From positions 248,001 through 312,000 of the forward strand of contig NZ_VOMB01000016.1 in assembly GCF_019050325.1 (NCBI RefSeq): 64,000 nt of DNA. The letters are read 5' to 3'. Shown here piece after piece: positions 25,819 to 35,344 of the stretch. The DNA is from [Mycobacterium] fortunisiensis. GTDB lineage: Bacteria > Actinomycetota > Actinomycetes > Mycobacteriales > Mycobacteriaceae. Positions within the stretch are counted from its first letter, which is position 1. Every line of letters begins with the position of its first letter. Position numbers and translations under genes: made by a program. The notes below the pieces were generated by a model that was not told where the DNA came from, did no database searches, and saw only the letters and a list, made by a program, of their open reading frames with translations.

Positions 25819-27330
25819 ATGGGTTTGGGGAGAGCGTTTTCGGTGGCCGTGCGCGGAGTGGACGGTGTGATCGTGGAGATCGAGGCCGACATCACCTCGG
25901 GGCTGCCCGGGGTGCACCTGGTGGGACTGCCCGACGCCGCGCTGCAGGAATCACGGGACCGGGTGCGCGCAGCGATCACGAACTGTGGCAACGAATGGCC
26001 GATGTCGCGTCTGACGCTGGCACTGTCGCCGGCGACATTGCGCAAGGTCGGGTCGGTCTACGACCTGGCGCTGGCCGCGGCCGTGCTCTCCGCGCACACC
26101 AAGACGGCCTGGGAACGGCTGGAAAAGGCGGTGCTGCTCGGTGAGCTCGCCCTCGACGGCCGGGTCCGTCCGGTGCACGGTGTGCTGCCCGCGGTGCTGG
26201 CCGCCAAACAGGAAGGCTGGCCGACCGTCGTGGTGCCGGTGGACAACCTGGCCGAGGCCAGCCTGGTCGACGGGATCGAGGTGTGCGGAGTGCGGTCCTT
26301 ACGCCAGCTACAAGCCTGGCTCAACGGCAAGGGCAATCTGCAGCCCCGGGTGACCGCACCGGGACGTGCGCCGGAGCCGACAGCGGATCTCGCCGATGTG
26401 GTCGGACAGGGCCAGGCCCGCTATGCCGTCGAGGTGGCTGCGGCGGGGGCGCATCATCTGATGCTCACCGGTCCGCCCGGTATCGGGAAAACGATGCTGG
26501 CCCAGCGTCTCCCAGGTCTGCTACCGCCGTTGTCCGATGCCGAGTCGCTGGAGGTGACGGCCATCCATTCGGTGGCCGGGCTGTTGGCGGGGGACACGCC
26601 GTTGATCACGCGGCGGCCATTCGTGGCGCCGCACCACACCTCGAGCGTGGCGGCCCTGGTCGGCGGCGGCAGCGGTTTCGCGCGCCCCGGCGCGGTCAGC
26701 CGGGCCCACCGGGGTGTGTTGTTTCTCGACGAGTTCGCCGAAATGGGGACCAGTGCTCTGGAAGCATTGCGAACTCCATTGGAAGACGGCGAAATTCGAT
26801 TGGCCCGGCGCGACGGCGTGGCGTGCTATCCAGCGCGGTTCCAACTGGTTCTGGCGGCGAACCCGTGCCCGTGCGCTCCACCGAACCCGGTCGACTGTGT
26901 CTGCTCTGCGCAGGCCAGGCTGCGTTATCGAGGCAAATTGTCCGGACCCCTGGTGGACCGAGTCGACTTGCGGGTGCAACTGCATCCGGTCAGTGTGGGA
27001 GCCTTCACGCCGGAAGCCGGGGAGTCCACCGAGGTGGTGCGTGAGCGGGTCGCAGCCGCGCGCCTGGCCGCCCAGCAGCGGTGGGGACCCTTCGGGATAC
27101 GAACGAATGCCGAAGTCAGCGGATCGTTGTTGCGACGGCAATTTCGACTGCCCAAAGCCGTCATGGAGCCGCTGCGGTCGATCGTCGACCGGGGTGTGAT
27201 CAGCATGCGTGGTGCCGATCGATGCTTACGGGTGGCATGGACATTGGCCGATCTGGCCGGTCGGACCATTCCGGCGCGTGAGGACGTCACCACGGCGTTG
27301 AGCTTCCGTCAGGCCGGGGGTATGTCGTGA
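25819..27330 (+). CDS. YifB-family Mg-chelatase-like AAA ATPase
   Basis: A 503-residue ATPase of the YifB/ComM group. It has an N-terminal Lon-protease-like domain (residues about 1-165), a Walker A motif GPPGIGKTMLAQRLPG, the Mg-chelatase stretch FVAPHHTSSVAALVGGG, Walker B-like GVLFLDEFAEM, the Cys-rich NPCPCAPPNPVDCVC and a C-terminal helical domain. In other bacteria ComM is a helicase helping branch migration during natural transformation, which suits its link to dprA. The stop overlaps the dprA start. Confidence 0.93.
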   Translation: MGLGRAFSVAVRGVDGVIVEIEADITSGLPGVHLVGLPDAALQESRDRVRAAITNCGNEWPMSRLTLALSPATLRKVGSVYDLALAAAVLSAHTKTAWERLEKAVLLGELALDGRVRPVHGVLPAVLAAKQEGWPTVVVPVDNLAEASLVDGIEVCGVRSLRQLQAWLNGKGNLQPRVTAPGRAPEPTADLADVVGQGQARYAVEVAAAGAHHLMLTGPPGIGKTMLAQRLPGLLPPLSDAESLEVTAIHSVAGLLAGDTPLITRRPFVAPHHTSSVAALVGGGSGFARPGAVSRAHRGVLFLDEFAEMGTSALEALRTPLEDGEIRLARRDGVACYPARFQLVLAANPCPCAPPNPVDCVCSAQARLRYRGKLSGPLVDRVDLRVQLHPVSVGAFTPEAGESTEVVRERVAAARLAAQQRWGPFGIRTNAEVSGSLLRRQFRLPKAVMEPLRSIVDRGVISMRGADRCLRVAWTLADLAGRTIPAREDVTTALSFRQAGGMS

Positions 27331-28472
27331 GCGACGAGCTGCGGCGCGCCTGGGCCTACCTGTCTCGGGTGGCCGAACCGCCGTGCCCCCAACTGCGTGT
27401 GTTGGTCGACCAGGTGGGGCCGATCGAGGCAGCCGACCGCGTCAAAGCCGGCAACGTGGACTCGACCCTGATGGAGCGAATCGATGCACGTCGTGAACTC
27501 GATTGCGCAGTAAAAGATCTGGAAATCCTCGACCGGATGGACGGACGGTTGATCACCCCGCTCGACGACGAGTGGCCCCTCCTACAGCTTCAGTCCTTCC
27601 GCGGGGATGTGACCAAACGGCCCAATGGCCATCCGCCGCTGGTCTTGTGGGCAAGTGGGCCGGTTCGCCTCGATGAGGCCGCCGGCCGGGCTGCTGCGAT
27701 CGTCGGCACCCGTGCGGCCACGGTGTATGGCGAGCATGTCGCCGCGGAGCTGGCCGCCGGCCTGACCGAACGCGATGTCGCGGTGGTATCCGGCGGCGCC
27801 TACGGCATCGACGGGGCGGCGCACCGCGCGGCGCTGGCATGCGAGGGTACGACCGTCGCGATCGTGGCCGGCGGCATCGACAACCCATATCCGGCTGGAC
27901 ACAGTGCCCTGTTCCACCGGATCCGTCAGGATTGCCTGTTGGTCAGCGAGTATCCACCGGGCGAGCCGCCGGGCCGGCTGCGCTTTTTGACCCGCAACCG
28001 GCTGGTGGCCGCACTCTCCGGTGTCACGGTCGTGGTGGAGGCGGGCCTACGCAGCGGCGCCGCCAACACCGCCGGGTGGGCGCGGGAGCTGGGCCGGCCG
28101 CTTTGCGCGGTGCCCGGCCCGGTGACCTCGGCGGCATCGGCGGGATGCCACGTACTGCTGCGAGACCGCGAAACCCACCTGGTCGGTCGCGCCGAAGAAG
28201 TCGTCGAACTCGTGGGACGGATCGGTGAATTGGCCACCGACGAGCCGCACCCCGCGACACCACTCGACGGGCTCGAGCCTGTGGAGAAGCAGGTCTACGA
28301 CGCACTGCCGGCACGGGGTGGGCACACCGTGGACGAGATCGCCGTGCTGGCGGCGCTTCCGCCGCATCAGGTGCTCGGGCCCTTGACGATGCTGGAGCTC
28401 AATGGGCTGGTCGAGAACGCCGACGGAGGCTGGCGGATCGTGCGGCGCCGACGATCCCGCGCGCCGGGATGA
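27327..28472 (+). CDS. dprA: DNA-processing protein DprA
   Basis: A 381-residue DprA/Smf protein that loads RecA onto single-stranded DNA in transformation and recombination. The Rossmann-like core is clear: AAIVGTRAATVYGEHVA, VVSGGAYGIDGAAHRAAL, GGIDNPYPAGH, LTRNRLVAALS and SGAANTAGWARELGRPL. A C-terminal winged-helix-like domain (about 315-375) follows. GTG at 27327 overlaps the YifB gene stop codon by four bases. Natural competence in mycobacteria is uncertain, so a repair role is possible. Confidence 0.95.
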   Translation: MSDELRRAWAYLSRVAEPPCPQLRVLVDQVGPIEAADRVKAGNVDSTLMERIDARRELDCAVKDLEILDRMDGRLITPLDDEWPLLQLQSFRGDVTKRPNGHPPLVLWASGPVRLDEAAGRAAAIVGTRAATVYGEHVAAELAAGLTERDVAVVSGGAYGIDGAAHRAALACEGTTVAIVAGGIDNPYPAGHSALFHRIRQDCLLVSEYPPGEPPGRLRFLTRNRLVAALSGVTVVVEAGLRSGAANTAGWARELGRPLCAVPGPVTSAASAGCHVLLRDRETHLVGRAEEVVELVGRIGELATDEPHPATPLDGLEPVEKQVYDALPARGGHTVDEIAVLAALPPHQVLGPLTMLELNGLVENADGGWRIVRRRRSRAPG

Positions 28473-28543
28473 GTATCGAGGGCAGGTGACGGTGAAGCAC
28501 GAGGCCCGACGGAGGGAGCGCCCGTGCGAGCCGGCCATCTCCG

Positions 28544-28570
28544 TATAGTCGGTGAGGTCGGCTAACAAAG
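28544..28570 (+). promoter_or_regulatory. Promoter upstream of the siderophore-interacting protein gene
   Basis: A good -10 hexamer TATAGT is at 28544-28549. It is followed by GAGGTCGGCTAACAAA (28554-28569), which partly resembles the mycobacterial IdeR iron box on its right half only. Iron control is therefore only a possibility. An AAAGGAG ribosome-type site lies at 28567-28573, some distance before the ATG. Confidence 0.4.
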
Positions 28571-28597
28571 GAGCCGGCTGCGAGTTTTGGAGGCGCC

Positions 28598-29461
28598 ATG
28601 GCAGGACGACCGATACACACGTTTCAGGTGGTGCGCCGCGAGCAGCTAACCGACCACATGGTCCGGCTGGTGCTCGGTCAGGGCAGCGGGACCGGTTTCG
28701 ACACATTCTCGCCCAGCGAATACACCGACTCCTACGTCAAGATCGCCGTCGTCCCCGACGGCGTGGACGTCGCCGCGCTGCCACAACCCTTGACCCTGGA
28801 CAGCTTCGCGGGCCTGGCCGACGAACAACGCCCCACCGTGCGCACCTATACCGTGCGCAGTGTCGACACCGAGCGCGGCGAGATCAGCATCGACTTCGTG
28901 GTGCACGGCGAACAGGGAGTGGCCGCGCCGTGGGCCGCCGCCGCCGAACCGGGGCAACCCGCCTACCTGATGGGCCCTTCCGGGGCGTACGCCCCGGATC
29001 CGGCCGCCGACTGGCACCTGCTGGCCGGTGACGAGGCCGCCCTGCCCGCCATCAGCGCCGCCCTGGAAGCGCTGCCCGACAACGCGATCGGCAGGGTTTT
29101 CCTCGAGATCGCCGGTCCCGAGGACGAGGTCGAGCTCACCGCCCCTGACGGCGTCCAGGTGAACTGGATCTACCGCGGTGGGCGCGCCGATCTGGTCGGT
29201 GACGAGCGGGCCGGGGACAACGCTCCGCTGATCGCCGCCGTCAAGGGCGCCGAGTGGCTGCCCGGGCAGGTCCAGGTGTTCATCCACGGCGAGGCGCAGG
29301 CCGTCATGCACAACCTGCGTCCCTACATCCGCAAGGAGCGCGGCGTCGAGGCGAAATGGGCGTCGTCGATCTCGGGGTACTGGCGTCGCGGGCGCACCGA
29401 GGAGACTTTCCGGCAGTGGAAGGCCGAGCTGGCGAAAGCCGAGGCCGACACCGCCGGCTGA
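28598..29461 (+). CDS. viuB: Siderophore-interacting protein (ferric reductase, ViuB-like)
   Basis: A 287-residue NAD(P)H-dependent ferric-siderophore reductase, the cytosolic step that frees iron from siderophores. The N-terminal FAD-binding barrel contains [37 protein letters not shown] and [21 protein letters not shown]; the C-terminal NAD domain has [23 protein letters not shown]. The length matches the family. It occupies the Rv2895c position after dprA. The lactate 2-monooxygenase gene follows after 32 bp and may be cotranscribed. Confidence 0.92.
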   Translation: MAGRPIHTFQVVRREQLTDHMVRLVLGQGSGTGFDTFSPSEYTDSYVKIAVVPDGVDVAALPQPLTLDSFAGLADEQRPTVRTYTVRSVDTERGEISIDFVVHGEQGVAAPWAAAAEPGQPAYLMGPSGAYAPDPAADWHLLAGDEAALPAISAALEALPDNAIGRVFLEIAGPEDEVELTAPDGVQVNWIYRGGRADLVGDERAGDNAPLIAAVKGAEWLPGQVQVFIHGEAQAVMHNLRPYIRKERGVEAKWASSISGYWRRGRTEETFRQWKAELAKAEADTAG

Positions 29462-29493
29462 GCCCGGACGGACGGGATGGAAAGGTAGCCGTC

Positions 29494-30654
29494 ATGGCGT
29501 ACGGCGACTATCAACTCGAGATCTACCTGCAGGGCCTGTCCGGCGTGTTGCCGACGATGCCGATGGACTACGCGACGCTGGAGGCCAAGGCCCAGGCGGC
29601 GATGCCGTCGTCGGTGTGGTCATATGTGGCCGGCGGCGCCGGCGACGAGCGCACCCAGCAGGTCAACCGCACCGCATTCGACCGGTGGGGCCTGATACCC
29701 CGGATGCTCAACGCCCACCGTGAGCGCGACCTGACCGTGGACCTGTTCGGTCTCACCCTGCCGTCGCCGTTGTTCATGGCGCCGATCGGGGTGTTGGGGA
29801 TCTGCGGACAGGACGGGCACGGTGATCTGGCCGGGGCGCGGGCCGCCGCCCGCACCGGGGTACCGATGGTGCTGTCCACCCTCACCGAGGATCCGCTGGA
29901 AGACGTGGCCGCCGAATTCGGTGAAACCCCAGGCTTTTTCCAGCTCTACACGCCGACAGACAAGGAGCTGGCCGCCAGCCTGGTGCAGCGCGCCGAGGCG
30001 GCCGGGTTCAAGGGAATCGTCGTCACGTTGGACACCTGGGTGCCGGGATGGCGCCCGCGGGATCTGTCCACCTCGAACTTCCCGCAGCTGCGCGGCAAGT
30101 GCCTGGCCAACTACATCAGCGATCCGGTGTTCCGGGCCGGGCTGGGTCAGCCGCCGGAGGAGAACCCGCAGGCCACCGTGTTGCGCTGGGTCAGTCAGTT
30201 CGGAAATCCGCTCACCTGGGACGACCTGCCGTGGCTGCGGTCGCTGACCACATTGCCGCTCATCCTCAAGGGCATCTGTCATCCCGACGACGTCCGGCGG
30301 GCCAAGGACGGCGGAGCCGACGGTATCTACTGCTCCAATCACGGTGGGCGCCAAGCCAATGGCGGCCTGCCGGCGATCGATTGTCTGCCCGGTGTGGTCG
30401 AAGCCGCCGACGGGCTGCCGGTGCTGTTCGACTCCGGAATCCGCCACGGCGCCGACATCGTCAAGGCGCTGGCGTTGGGGGCCACCGCGGTCGGGGTGGG
30501 CCGCCCCTATGTGTACGGGCTGGCGCTCGGCGGGGCCGACGGCATCGTGCACGTGCTGCGCTCGTTACTCGCCGAGGCCGACCTGATCATGGGGGTCGAC
30601 GGCTATCCGCGGCTGGCCGACCTCACCCCCGACGCGCTGCGCCGGGTGCACTGA
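29494..30654 (+). CDS. L-lactate 2-monooxygenase
   Basis: A 386-residue FMN alpha-hydroxyacid oxidase. It closely resembles M. smegmatis lactate 2-monooxygenase along its length ([45 protein letters not shown]), which oxidises L-lactate to acetate and CO2. Active-site residues are Lys259 in LILKGI, His283 and Arg286 in [14 protein letters not shown] at 29494 matches the homologue's N-terminus. A second, more distant oxidase of this superfamily is at 61792-62967. Oxidase rather than monooxygenase chemistry cannot be ruled out. Confidence 0.88.
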   Translation: MAYGDYQLEIYLQGLSGVLPTMPMDYATLEAKAQAAMPSSVWSYVAGGAGDERTQQVNRTAFDRWGLIPRMLNAHRERDLTVDLFGLTLPSPLFMAPIGVLGICGQDGHGDLAGARAAARTGVPMVLSTLTEDPLEDVAAEFGETPGFFQLYTPTDKELAASLVQRAEAAGFKGIVVTLDTWVPGWRPRDLSTSNFPQLRGKCLANYISDPVFRAGLGQPPEENPQATVLRWVSQFGNPLTWDDLPWLRSLTTLPLILKGICHPDDVRRAKDGGADGIYCSNHGGRQANGGLPAIDCLPGVVEAADGLPVLFDSGIRHGADIVKALALGATAVGVGRPYVYGLALGGADGIVHVLRSLLAEADLIMGVDGYPRLADLTPDALRRVH

Positions 30655-30663
30655 CCGGCCGGT

Positions 30664-32175
30664 TCAGCCCGCGAACCTGTCGCGGATCCGGTTCACCAGG
30701 TCGGCGGTCTGATCGGTGGGTCGCCCGCACACCCTGACATCGACGACGACATTCGACTTGGCGCCCACCGCGTGCCGGCAGCCGTCGATGGGGCGATCAC
30801 CGGAGCGCACCTCGACGGTCACCAGCCCGGTCCTCTCGGTGACCTCCCCGATCTGATGACGTGCGTCGGCACCGTCGCGCCGGAGCGTCAGTTCGCTGTG
30901 TGCGCAGCGTTTCCACGTCGCGCGCGTCGCATCCACAAACTCGGATGCGTGGTGCGGTGTGTCGAACTCGATGACACTTTCCTGCACCAGAACCGGCGGT
31001 GAGCCGGCGAGTTCGCGTACATACCGGACCCGGTAGCCGGTCGTGTCGGACATCAGCTGGGTGCCCGAATCCACGGTGCCGGCACAATTCTGGGTCCGCG
31101 CACCGTCGGCGGCAGAACGCTGGATGTACTCCGTGGCCACGGTCAGATCGGTGCCGAAGACCCGGCCGGCGTCGGCGGCGGCAAGCAGCTGGCCCTGCAC
31201 CTCGGCTCCGGTGGCGGTGGGCACCAACTCCGGGCAGGGCCAATACTCGCGGACGTTGGCCCCGTTGCCCACCCGATCGGGGGCGTCCTTGATGGTGCGC
31301 AGGGTGATGCGGTGTGACGAATCCGCGTTCACCAGAACGGCATAGCCGAACTGCGGGCGCCAGTTCGCCGGTAGCAACACCCACAGGCCGCCGCGCACCG
31401 CGTATCCCCGGAAGCACTCGTAGCGGTATGTCTCGCCCTGGGGGGATGATGCCTCGGTCAACAAGCTGGTCCGGACGAGTTCGTCGGGAAGGAACAACCG
31501 GTCGCCGGTGTCGAGGATGACCGTGGTCTCTTTCGTCCACAGGTCCCCGGCAGCATTGATCCCGGCGACTTCACCGACCTTGGTGGCGAAGATGTTGGTG
31601 GTCCAGAACGCGGCCAGGACCATCACCACCACGGCCACCGTCAGCAAGGCCCGTTCGAGTGCGCTCACCGGCGGCCGGTCCGCCTCGGGTCCGACAGTGC
31701 GAAACACCCAGGCCGCCAGGATCAGCAGGGCCGCGCCGAGACCCAGCGTCACCGGGGTCAGCCACAGCTGCTCGTCGGGGGTGAGGGTGGGCCGGACGAC
31801 GCCGACCATGCCGCGGACCAGACACGCCAGACCCAACGCCCCGAGCATCCAGGCCAGGGCACGCAGGGCCCCGGCGTGCCGGCCCGCCGTCGCCACCCGG
31901 CGCAGGTACGTGCACAACCCGAGCACCGCAGTGCAGGCCAGCAGCGCCACCAGGATCGTCACGAACAGCACGCTGGTGCTCTTGGTGACGTAGTCATTGG
32001 TGGTGAACCCCACCGCGTCGGAATCAATACCCAGGTACGCCAAGGTCTTTCGGGTCGAGGTGTAGCCGAAGTAGTAGCACAGTCCGGTCGCCAGGGTGGT
32101 CGGCGCAACCACCAGACCGATCACGCCGATCCACTTGTGCAGTGACGGTGGGATGGGACCGTCGTTGTCGGGCAT
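30664..32175 (-). CDS. Four-helix membrane protein with extracellular PknH-type sensor domain
   Basis: A 503-residue membrane protein. Four to five hydrophobic segments occupy residues about 15-205 (for example IGVIGLVVAPTTLATGLCYYF, FVTILVALLACTAVLGLC, LGLGAALLILAAWVF, ALLTVAVVVMVLAAFW). The remaining 300 residues look extracytoplasmic, and their last ~190 resemble the PknH C-terminal sensor fold: EYIQRSAADGARTQNCAGT, FVDATRATWKRCAH, GCRHAVGAKSNVVVDVRVCG, with paired Cys. There is no kinase domain, so it is a free-standing sensor or binding protein. It starts 6 bp after the lipoprotein gene on the same strand. Confidence 0.75.
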   Translation of the reverse strand: MPDNDGPIPPSLHKWIGVIGLVVAPTTLATGLCYYFGYTSTRKTLAYLGIDSDAVGFTTNDYVTKSTSVLFVTILVALLACTAVLGLCTYLRRVATAGRHAGALRALAWMLGALGLACLVRGMVGVVRPTLTPDEQLWLTPVTLGLGAALLILAAWVFRTVGPEADRPPVSALERALLTVAVVVMVLAAFWTTNIFATKVGEVAGINAAGDLWTKETTVILDTGDRLFLPDELVRTSLLTEASSPQGETYRYECFRGYAVRGGLWVLLPANWRPQFGYAVLVNADSSHRITLRTIKDAPDRVGNGANVREYWPCPELVPTATGAEVQGQLLAAADAGRVFGTDLTVATEYIQRSAADGARTQNCAGTVDSGTQLMSDTTGYRVRYVRELAGSPPVLVQESVIEFDTPHHASEFVDATRATWKRCAHSELTLRRDGADARHQIGEVTERTGLVTVEVRSGDRPIDGCRHAVGAKSNVVVDVRVCGRPTDQTADLVNRIRDRFAG

Positions 32176-32181
32176 GGCCGC

Positions 32182-32586
32182 TCACTCGGCCGGGGGAGCG
32201 GGAACGACGTTCGTCGGGACGTCGGTAGGCACCGTGGTCGGTGGTGTCACCGTGACCGAGCTGGGCGGCGGCACGAGCGTCGGTGTTCCGATGAACGTGG
32301 TGGTGGTCGGAACCGGACCCGACGTCGTCGGCGCCTGAACGAACGTCGTGACGGTCGGCGTCGGCCCCGAGGTCGGTGTCGGTGCGGTATAGGTGACCAC
32401 GCCCGTATGGCCTCGCGGCGTGGTGGGTGTCTGCAGCGTGGTGTGCTCGGCGTGGTCGGTGACGGTGATCGTCTCGGTGAGCTCGCTGACCGGCGGTGCA
32501 CCGCCGCAACCCGCGAGCAGCCCGACCGGGCCGAGAAGGGCCAGACTGACCGTGATCGCCGTCAGGTTCCGCTGCCGCGCCTCCAT
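32182..32586 (-). CDS. Thr/Pro-rich lipoprotein of unknown function
   Basis: A 134-residue predicted lipoprotein. The signal peptide ([20 protein letters not shown]) ends in the lipobox LLAGC. The mature part is low-complexity and rich in Thr, Pro and Val (for example [29 protein letters not shown]), as in mycobacterial surface proteins that may be O-mannosylated. It probably spans or lines the cell wall. It is the first gene of a two-gene unit with the membrane sensor-domain protein, suggesting that they act together. Confidence 0.75.
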   Translation of the reverse strand: MEARQRNLTAITVSLALLGPVGLLAGCGGAPPVSELTETITVTDHAEHTTLQTPTTPRGHTGVVTYTAPTPTSGPTPTVTTFVQAPTTSGPVPTTTTFIGTPTLVPPPSSVTVTPPTTVPTDVPTNVVPAPPAE

Positions 32587-32752
32587 GTCGCACTCCTGTC
32601 CGCCGTCGCTGATTTCAGTCTCGGGGTGGATGTGGGGCAGGGCACGAGTAGTGAGGTACCTGAATCCCGGGAAATGCTCACCTGGATTGCAGATCGGTTG
32701 CGCCCCGGCGCGTCGGGTGCAGGACACTCGTGGTTCTGCGACGGTGGGCCCC

Positions 32753-33649
32753 GTGCCCGCGGTCGAGGACGTACTCGCAGAGTTCGATGAATACCTGGCA
32801 TTGCAGTGTGGCCGCTCCGACCACACCCGCCGGGCATATCGGGGCGACCTGACGGCGCTGTTCGAGTTCACCGGCGGTGGCCTGGAAACTCTGGCGCTGC
32901 CGATGCTGCGTTCCTGGCTGGCCGCCCAGGCGGCGGCAGGAACGGCGCGGACCACGTTGGCCCGGCGCACGTCGTCGGTCAAGACGTTCTGCACCTGGGC
33001 GGCCCGCCGAGGACTGCTCAGCGACGACGTGGCGGCCCGCCTGCAGGTACCCAAAGCCCATCGCACGTTGCCCGCGGTGCTGCGCCGCGATCAGGCGGTC
33101 GACGCCATGGAAGCGATGAATTCCGCGGCGCAGGAAGGGGATCCGCTGGCACTGCGGGACCGGCTGATCGTCGAGATGCTGTATGCCACCGGCATCCGGG
33201 TCAGTGAGCTGTGCGGGCTCGACATCGACGACGTCGACACCGCGCGGCGGGTGGTGCGGGTGCTGGGCAAGGGCAACAAACAACGGACCGTACCGTTCGG
33301 TGAACCGGCCCAGGTGGCGCTGACGGCCTGGCTCACGCAGGGGCGCCCCGATCTCGCCACGCCCGACTCCGGCCCGGCCCTGCTGTTGGGTGCGCGGGGC
33401 CGACGGCTCGACCCGCGGCAGGCCCGCACCGTGGTGCATCAGACCGTCTCGGCCGTCGACGGCGCGCCGGACATCGGTCCGCACGGACTGCGGCACAGCG
33501 CCGCCACCCACCTCCTCGAAGGGGGCGCCGATCTGCGCATCGTGCAGGAACTACTGGGCCACACCTCCCTGGCCACCACCCAGCTCTACACCCATGTCAC
33601 CGTGGAGCGTCTGCGCGCGGTCCACGACCAGGCCCATCCCCGGGCCTGA
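32753..33649 (+). CDS. xerC: Tyrosine recombinase XerC
   Basis: A 298-residue tyrosine recombinase resolving chromosome dimers at dif with XerD. The full catalytic set is present: Arg149 (ATGIRVSEL), Lys173 (GKGNKQR), His244 and Arg247 ([12 protein letters not shown]), His270 ([11 protein letters not shown]) and nucleophile Tyr279. The N-terminal SAM-like domain is residues 1-100. GTG at 32753 gives the same length as M. tuberculosis XerC (Rv2894c). It belongs to the chromosomal core and is not evidence of a mobile element. Confidence 0.94.
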   Translation: MPAVEDVLAEFDEYLALQCGRSDHTRRAYRGDLTALFEFTGGGLETLALPMLRSWLAAQAAAGTARTTLARRTSSVKTFCTWAARRGLLSDDVAARLQVPKAHRTLPAVLRRDQAVDAMEAMNSAAQEGDPLALRDRLIVEMLYATGIRVSELCGLDIDDVDTARRVVRVLGKGNKQRTVPFGEPAQVALTAWLTQGRPDLATPDSGPALLLGARGRRLDPRQARTVVHQTVSAVDGAPDIGPHGLRHSAATHLLEGGADLRIVQELLGHTSLATTQLYTHVTVERLRAVHDQAHPRA

Positions 33650-33656
33650 AAGGGGG

Positions 33657-34556
33657 ATGGTGCACGACGCCGCGATGGAACCCAGCAGAACGGTCATCGA
33701 GTTGCCGTCCGGACCGATCTCCTACCTGACCTGGGCGGTTGACCGCGACGTGCCGACGGTCGTGCTGCTGCATGGCGGCGGAGTCGACAGCGCGTCACTG
33801 TCGTGGGGCGGGATCGGCCCACGACTGGCCGAGGCGGGCTACCGCGTCCTGGCACCGGATCATCCCGGCTACGGCCACAGTCCGCCGGCACGGTTGCCGG
33901 CAACGCAGCAACATCTGGTGGCCTACGTGGGGGAGTTCGTCGACGGGCTCGGACTGCAGCGCTACGCCATCGCTGGGCTGTCGCTCGGCGGGGGGATGAC
34001 CATCGGCCATGTGCTCGACCGGCCGGACGGTGTGACCGGCGCGATGCTGTTGGGCAGCTACGGCGTCATGCCGCGACTCTCGGACGGCCCACTGTCGGGC
34101 CCGCGGCAACTGTTCACCTGGGCGATGGTGCGTACCGGCCTGCTGGGGGTCATGACCCGATGGGTCGGCACCAACCGTCGGGCGATGCTGCGCAGTATGC
34201 AGGCACTGATCACCGACCCCGCGCAGCTCACCGACGGGTTGATGGACGAGATCATGGCCGCGGCGGGCACACCGGAGGGATTCCGCGCGTTCGAACAATG
34301 GCAGCGTGACCAGGTGTTGTGGAATCGGCAGCGCACGGATTACACCAACCGGCTGGCCTCGTTCGCGCGCCCTGCGCTCGTCGTTCACGGGGACCGCGAT
34401 CCAGGGGTGCCGGTGGCCCGTGCCCGGGCAGCCGCCGCGCTGATCCCCGACTCGCGGCTGGTGATCGCGCCGGGCGCCGGGCATTGGGTGCAGCGCGACC
34501 GGCCGGACATCGTGCTCGCGGCGATGACCGAGTTTCTCAGCCCCCGAGGGGTTTGA
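33657..34556 (+). CDS. Alpha/beta hydrolase
   Basis: A 299-residue alpha/beta hydrolase. Motifs: oxyanion region VLLHGGGVDSASLSW, nucleophile elbow GLSLGGG, acid VVHGDRDPGVP and catalytic His in APGAGHWVQRD. No signal peptide. It starts 7 bp after xerC; AGGGGG abuts ATG 33657, so the start is uncertain and ATG 33675 is an alternative. The 3' end overlaps the convergent M23 peptidase gene by 20 bp. Substrate unknown; esterase, lipase and C-C hydrolase roles are all possible. Confidence 0.83.
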   Translation: MVHDAAMEPSRTVIELPSGPISYLTWAVDRDVPTVVLLHGGGVDSASLSWGGIGPRLAEAGYRVLAPDHPGYGHSPPARLPATQQHLVAYVGEFVDGLGLQRYAIAGLSLGGGMTIGHVLDRPDGVTGAMLLGSYGVMPRLSDGPLSGPRQLFTWAMVRTGLLGVMTRWVGTNRRAMLRSMQALITDPAQLTDGLMDEIMAAAGTPEGFRAFEQWQRDQVLWNRQRTDYTNRLASFARPALVVHGDRDPGVPVARARAAAALIPDSRLVIAPGAGHWVQRDRPDIVLAAMTEFLSPRGV

Positions 34557-35046
34557 GCCGGATCGGGGTTTCGGCCAGCAGCTCGAGAGGATTGACGTAA
34601 TCGGCCCGGGCTGCCGCACCCCACATGGCACCCCAATGCAGGCAGGCCGCGGCGGGACAGCCGGGGTGACCGGTCAGCAATGTCCCGAGCAATTGCCCGG
34701 CCGCGACGAGTTGCCCGGCCCGCACCGCGGCCCGCACCGGTTCGTAGCTGGTGCGCAGCCCGCCTGGATGGGCCACCGAGATCACCGGCCGCCCGGCCAG
34801 CACACCGGCGAACACCACGGTGCCCGGCCCCGCGGCATAGATCGGCTGATCTGCGGCGGCGGCCAGATCCACACCTCGGTGGCCGCGGCTCCAGTTGGGG
34901 GAGGGAGCGTCGAAACCCCTGGTCACAGCCGGTCGCGGGGACACCGGCCAGCGCAACCGGGACTCGTCGGCGTGCGCGGTGGCGGACCCGGCCCAGATCG
35001 TGACCAGCCCCAGAACCAGGGCCGTCACCGCCGCGGCAAACCTCAC
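34537..35046 (-). CDS. M23-family (LytM-type) peptidase
   Basis: A 169-residue secreted M23 protein. A signal peptide (RFAAAVTALVLGLVTIWAGSATAHA) precedes a short LytM domain: the first metal motif is HRGVDLAAA (HxxxD), but the usual HxH motif reads C-L-H in AACLHWGAMW, so its first His is Cys. Related short actinobacterial M23 proteins share this feature, so the protein may still be active or may act as an amidase activator. GTG at 35046 begins the signal peptide. The position matches Rv2891, divergent from rpsB. Confidence 0.85.
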   Translation of the reverse strand: MRFAAAVTALVLGLVTIWAGSATAHADESRLRWPVSPRPAVTRGFDAPSPNWSRGHRGVDLAAAADQPIYAAGPGTVVFAGVLAGRPVISVAHPGGLRTSYEPVRAAVRAGQLVAAGQLLGTLLTGHPGCPAAACLHWGAMWGAAARADYVNPLELLAETPIRLKPLGG

Positions 35047-35344
35047 GCGTCCAGTCCAGCGTGCGTCGGCCGAATTCGGAAGCCCCAAGCACCGGGGCTG
35101 TGGATGAATGCGTCCGCGCCCGTCGGCGTGGTAAAAGCACCCCTGTCCAGCGTGTAAACTTCTACCCGCAGCTCGCGGAGCGGGCTGACTTCGCGTGTCC
35201 ACGCAGCGATCCCCTCAACGGGGTCGCAACCGGATGCCGGCGGTCCTGACCTGGGAACTTCCAGATCGGGTCCGGCAACCAGTGGGCACCAGGGTCCGGG
35301 ATCACCGATGCCGGACGACAACCGACAACATAAGGAATGAGCTC

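Noticed and set aside
28552-28570. IdeR iron box before the siderophore-interacting protein gene
   Set aside because: Only the right half (GGCTAAC) fits the consensus; about 11 of 19 positions match, too weak for more than a passing note.
32753-33649. XerC as sign of an integrated mobile element
   Set aside because: It has the length, motifs and neighbourhood of the chromosomal XerC; no integrase attachment repeat or phage gene was seen.
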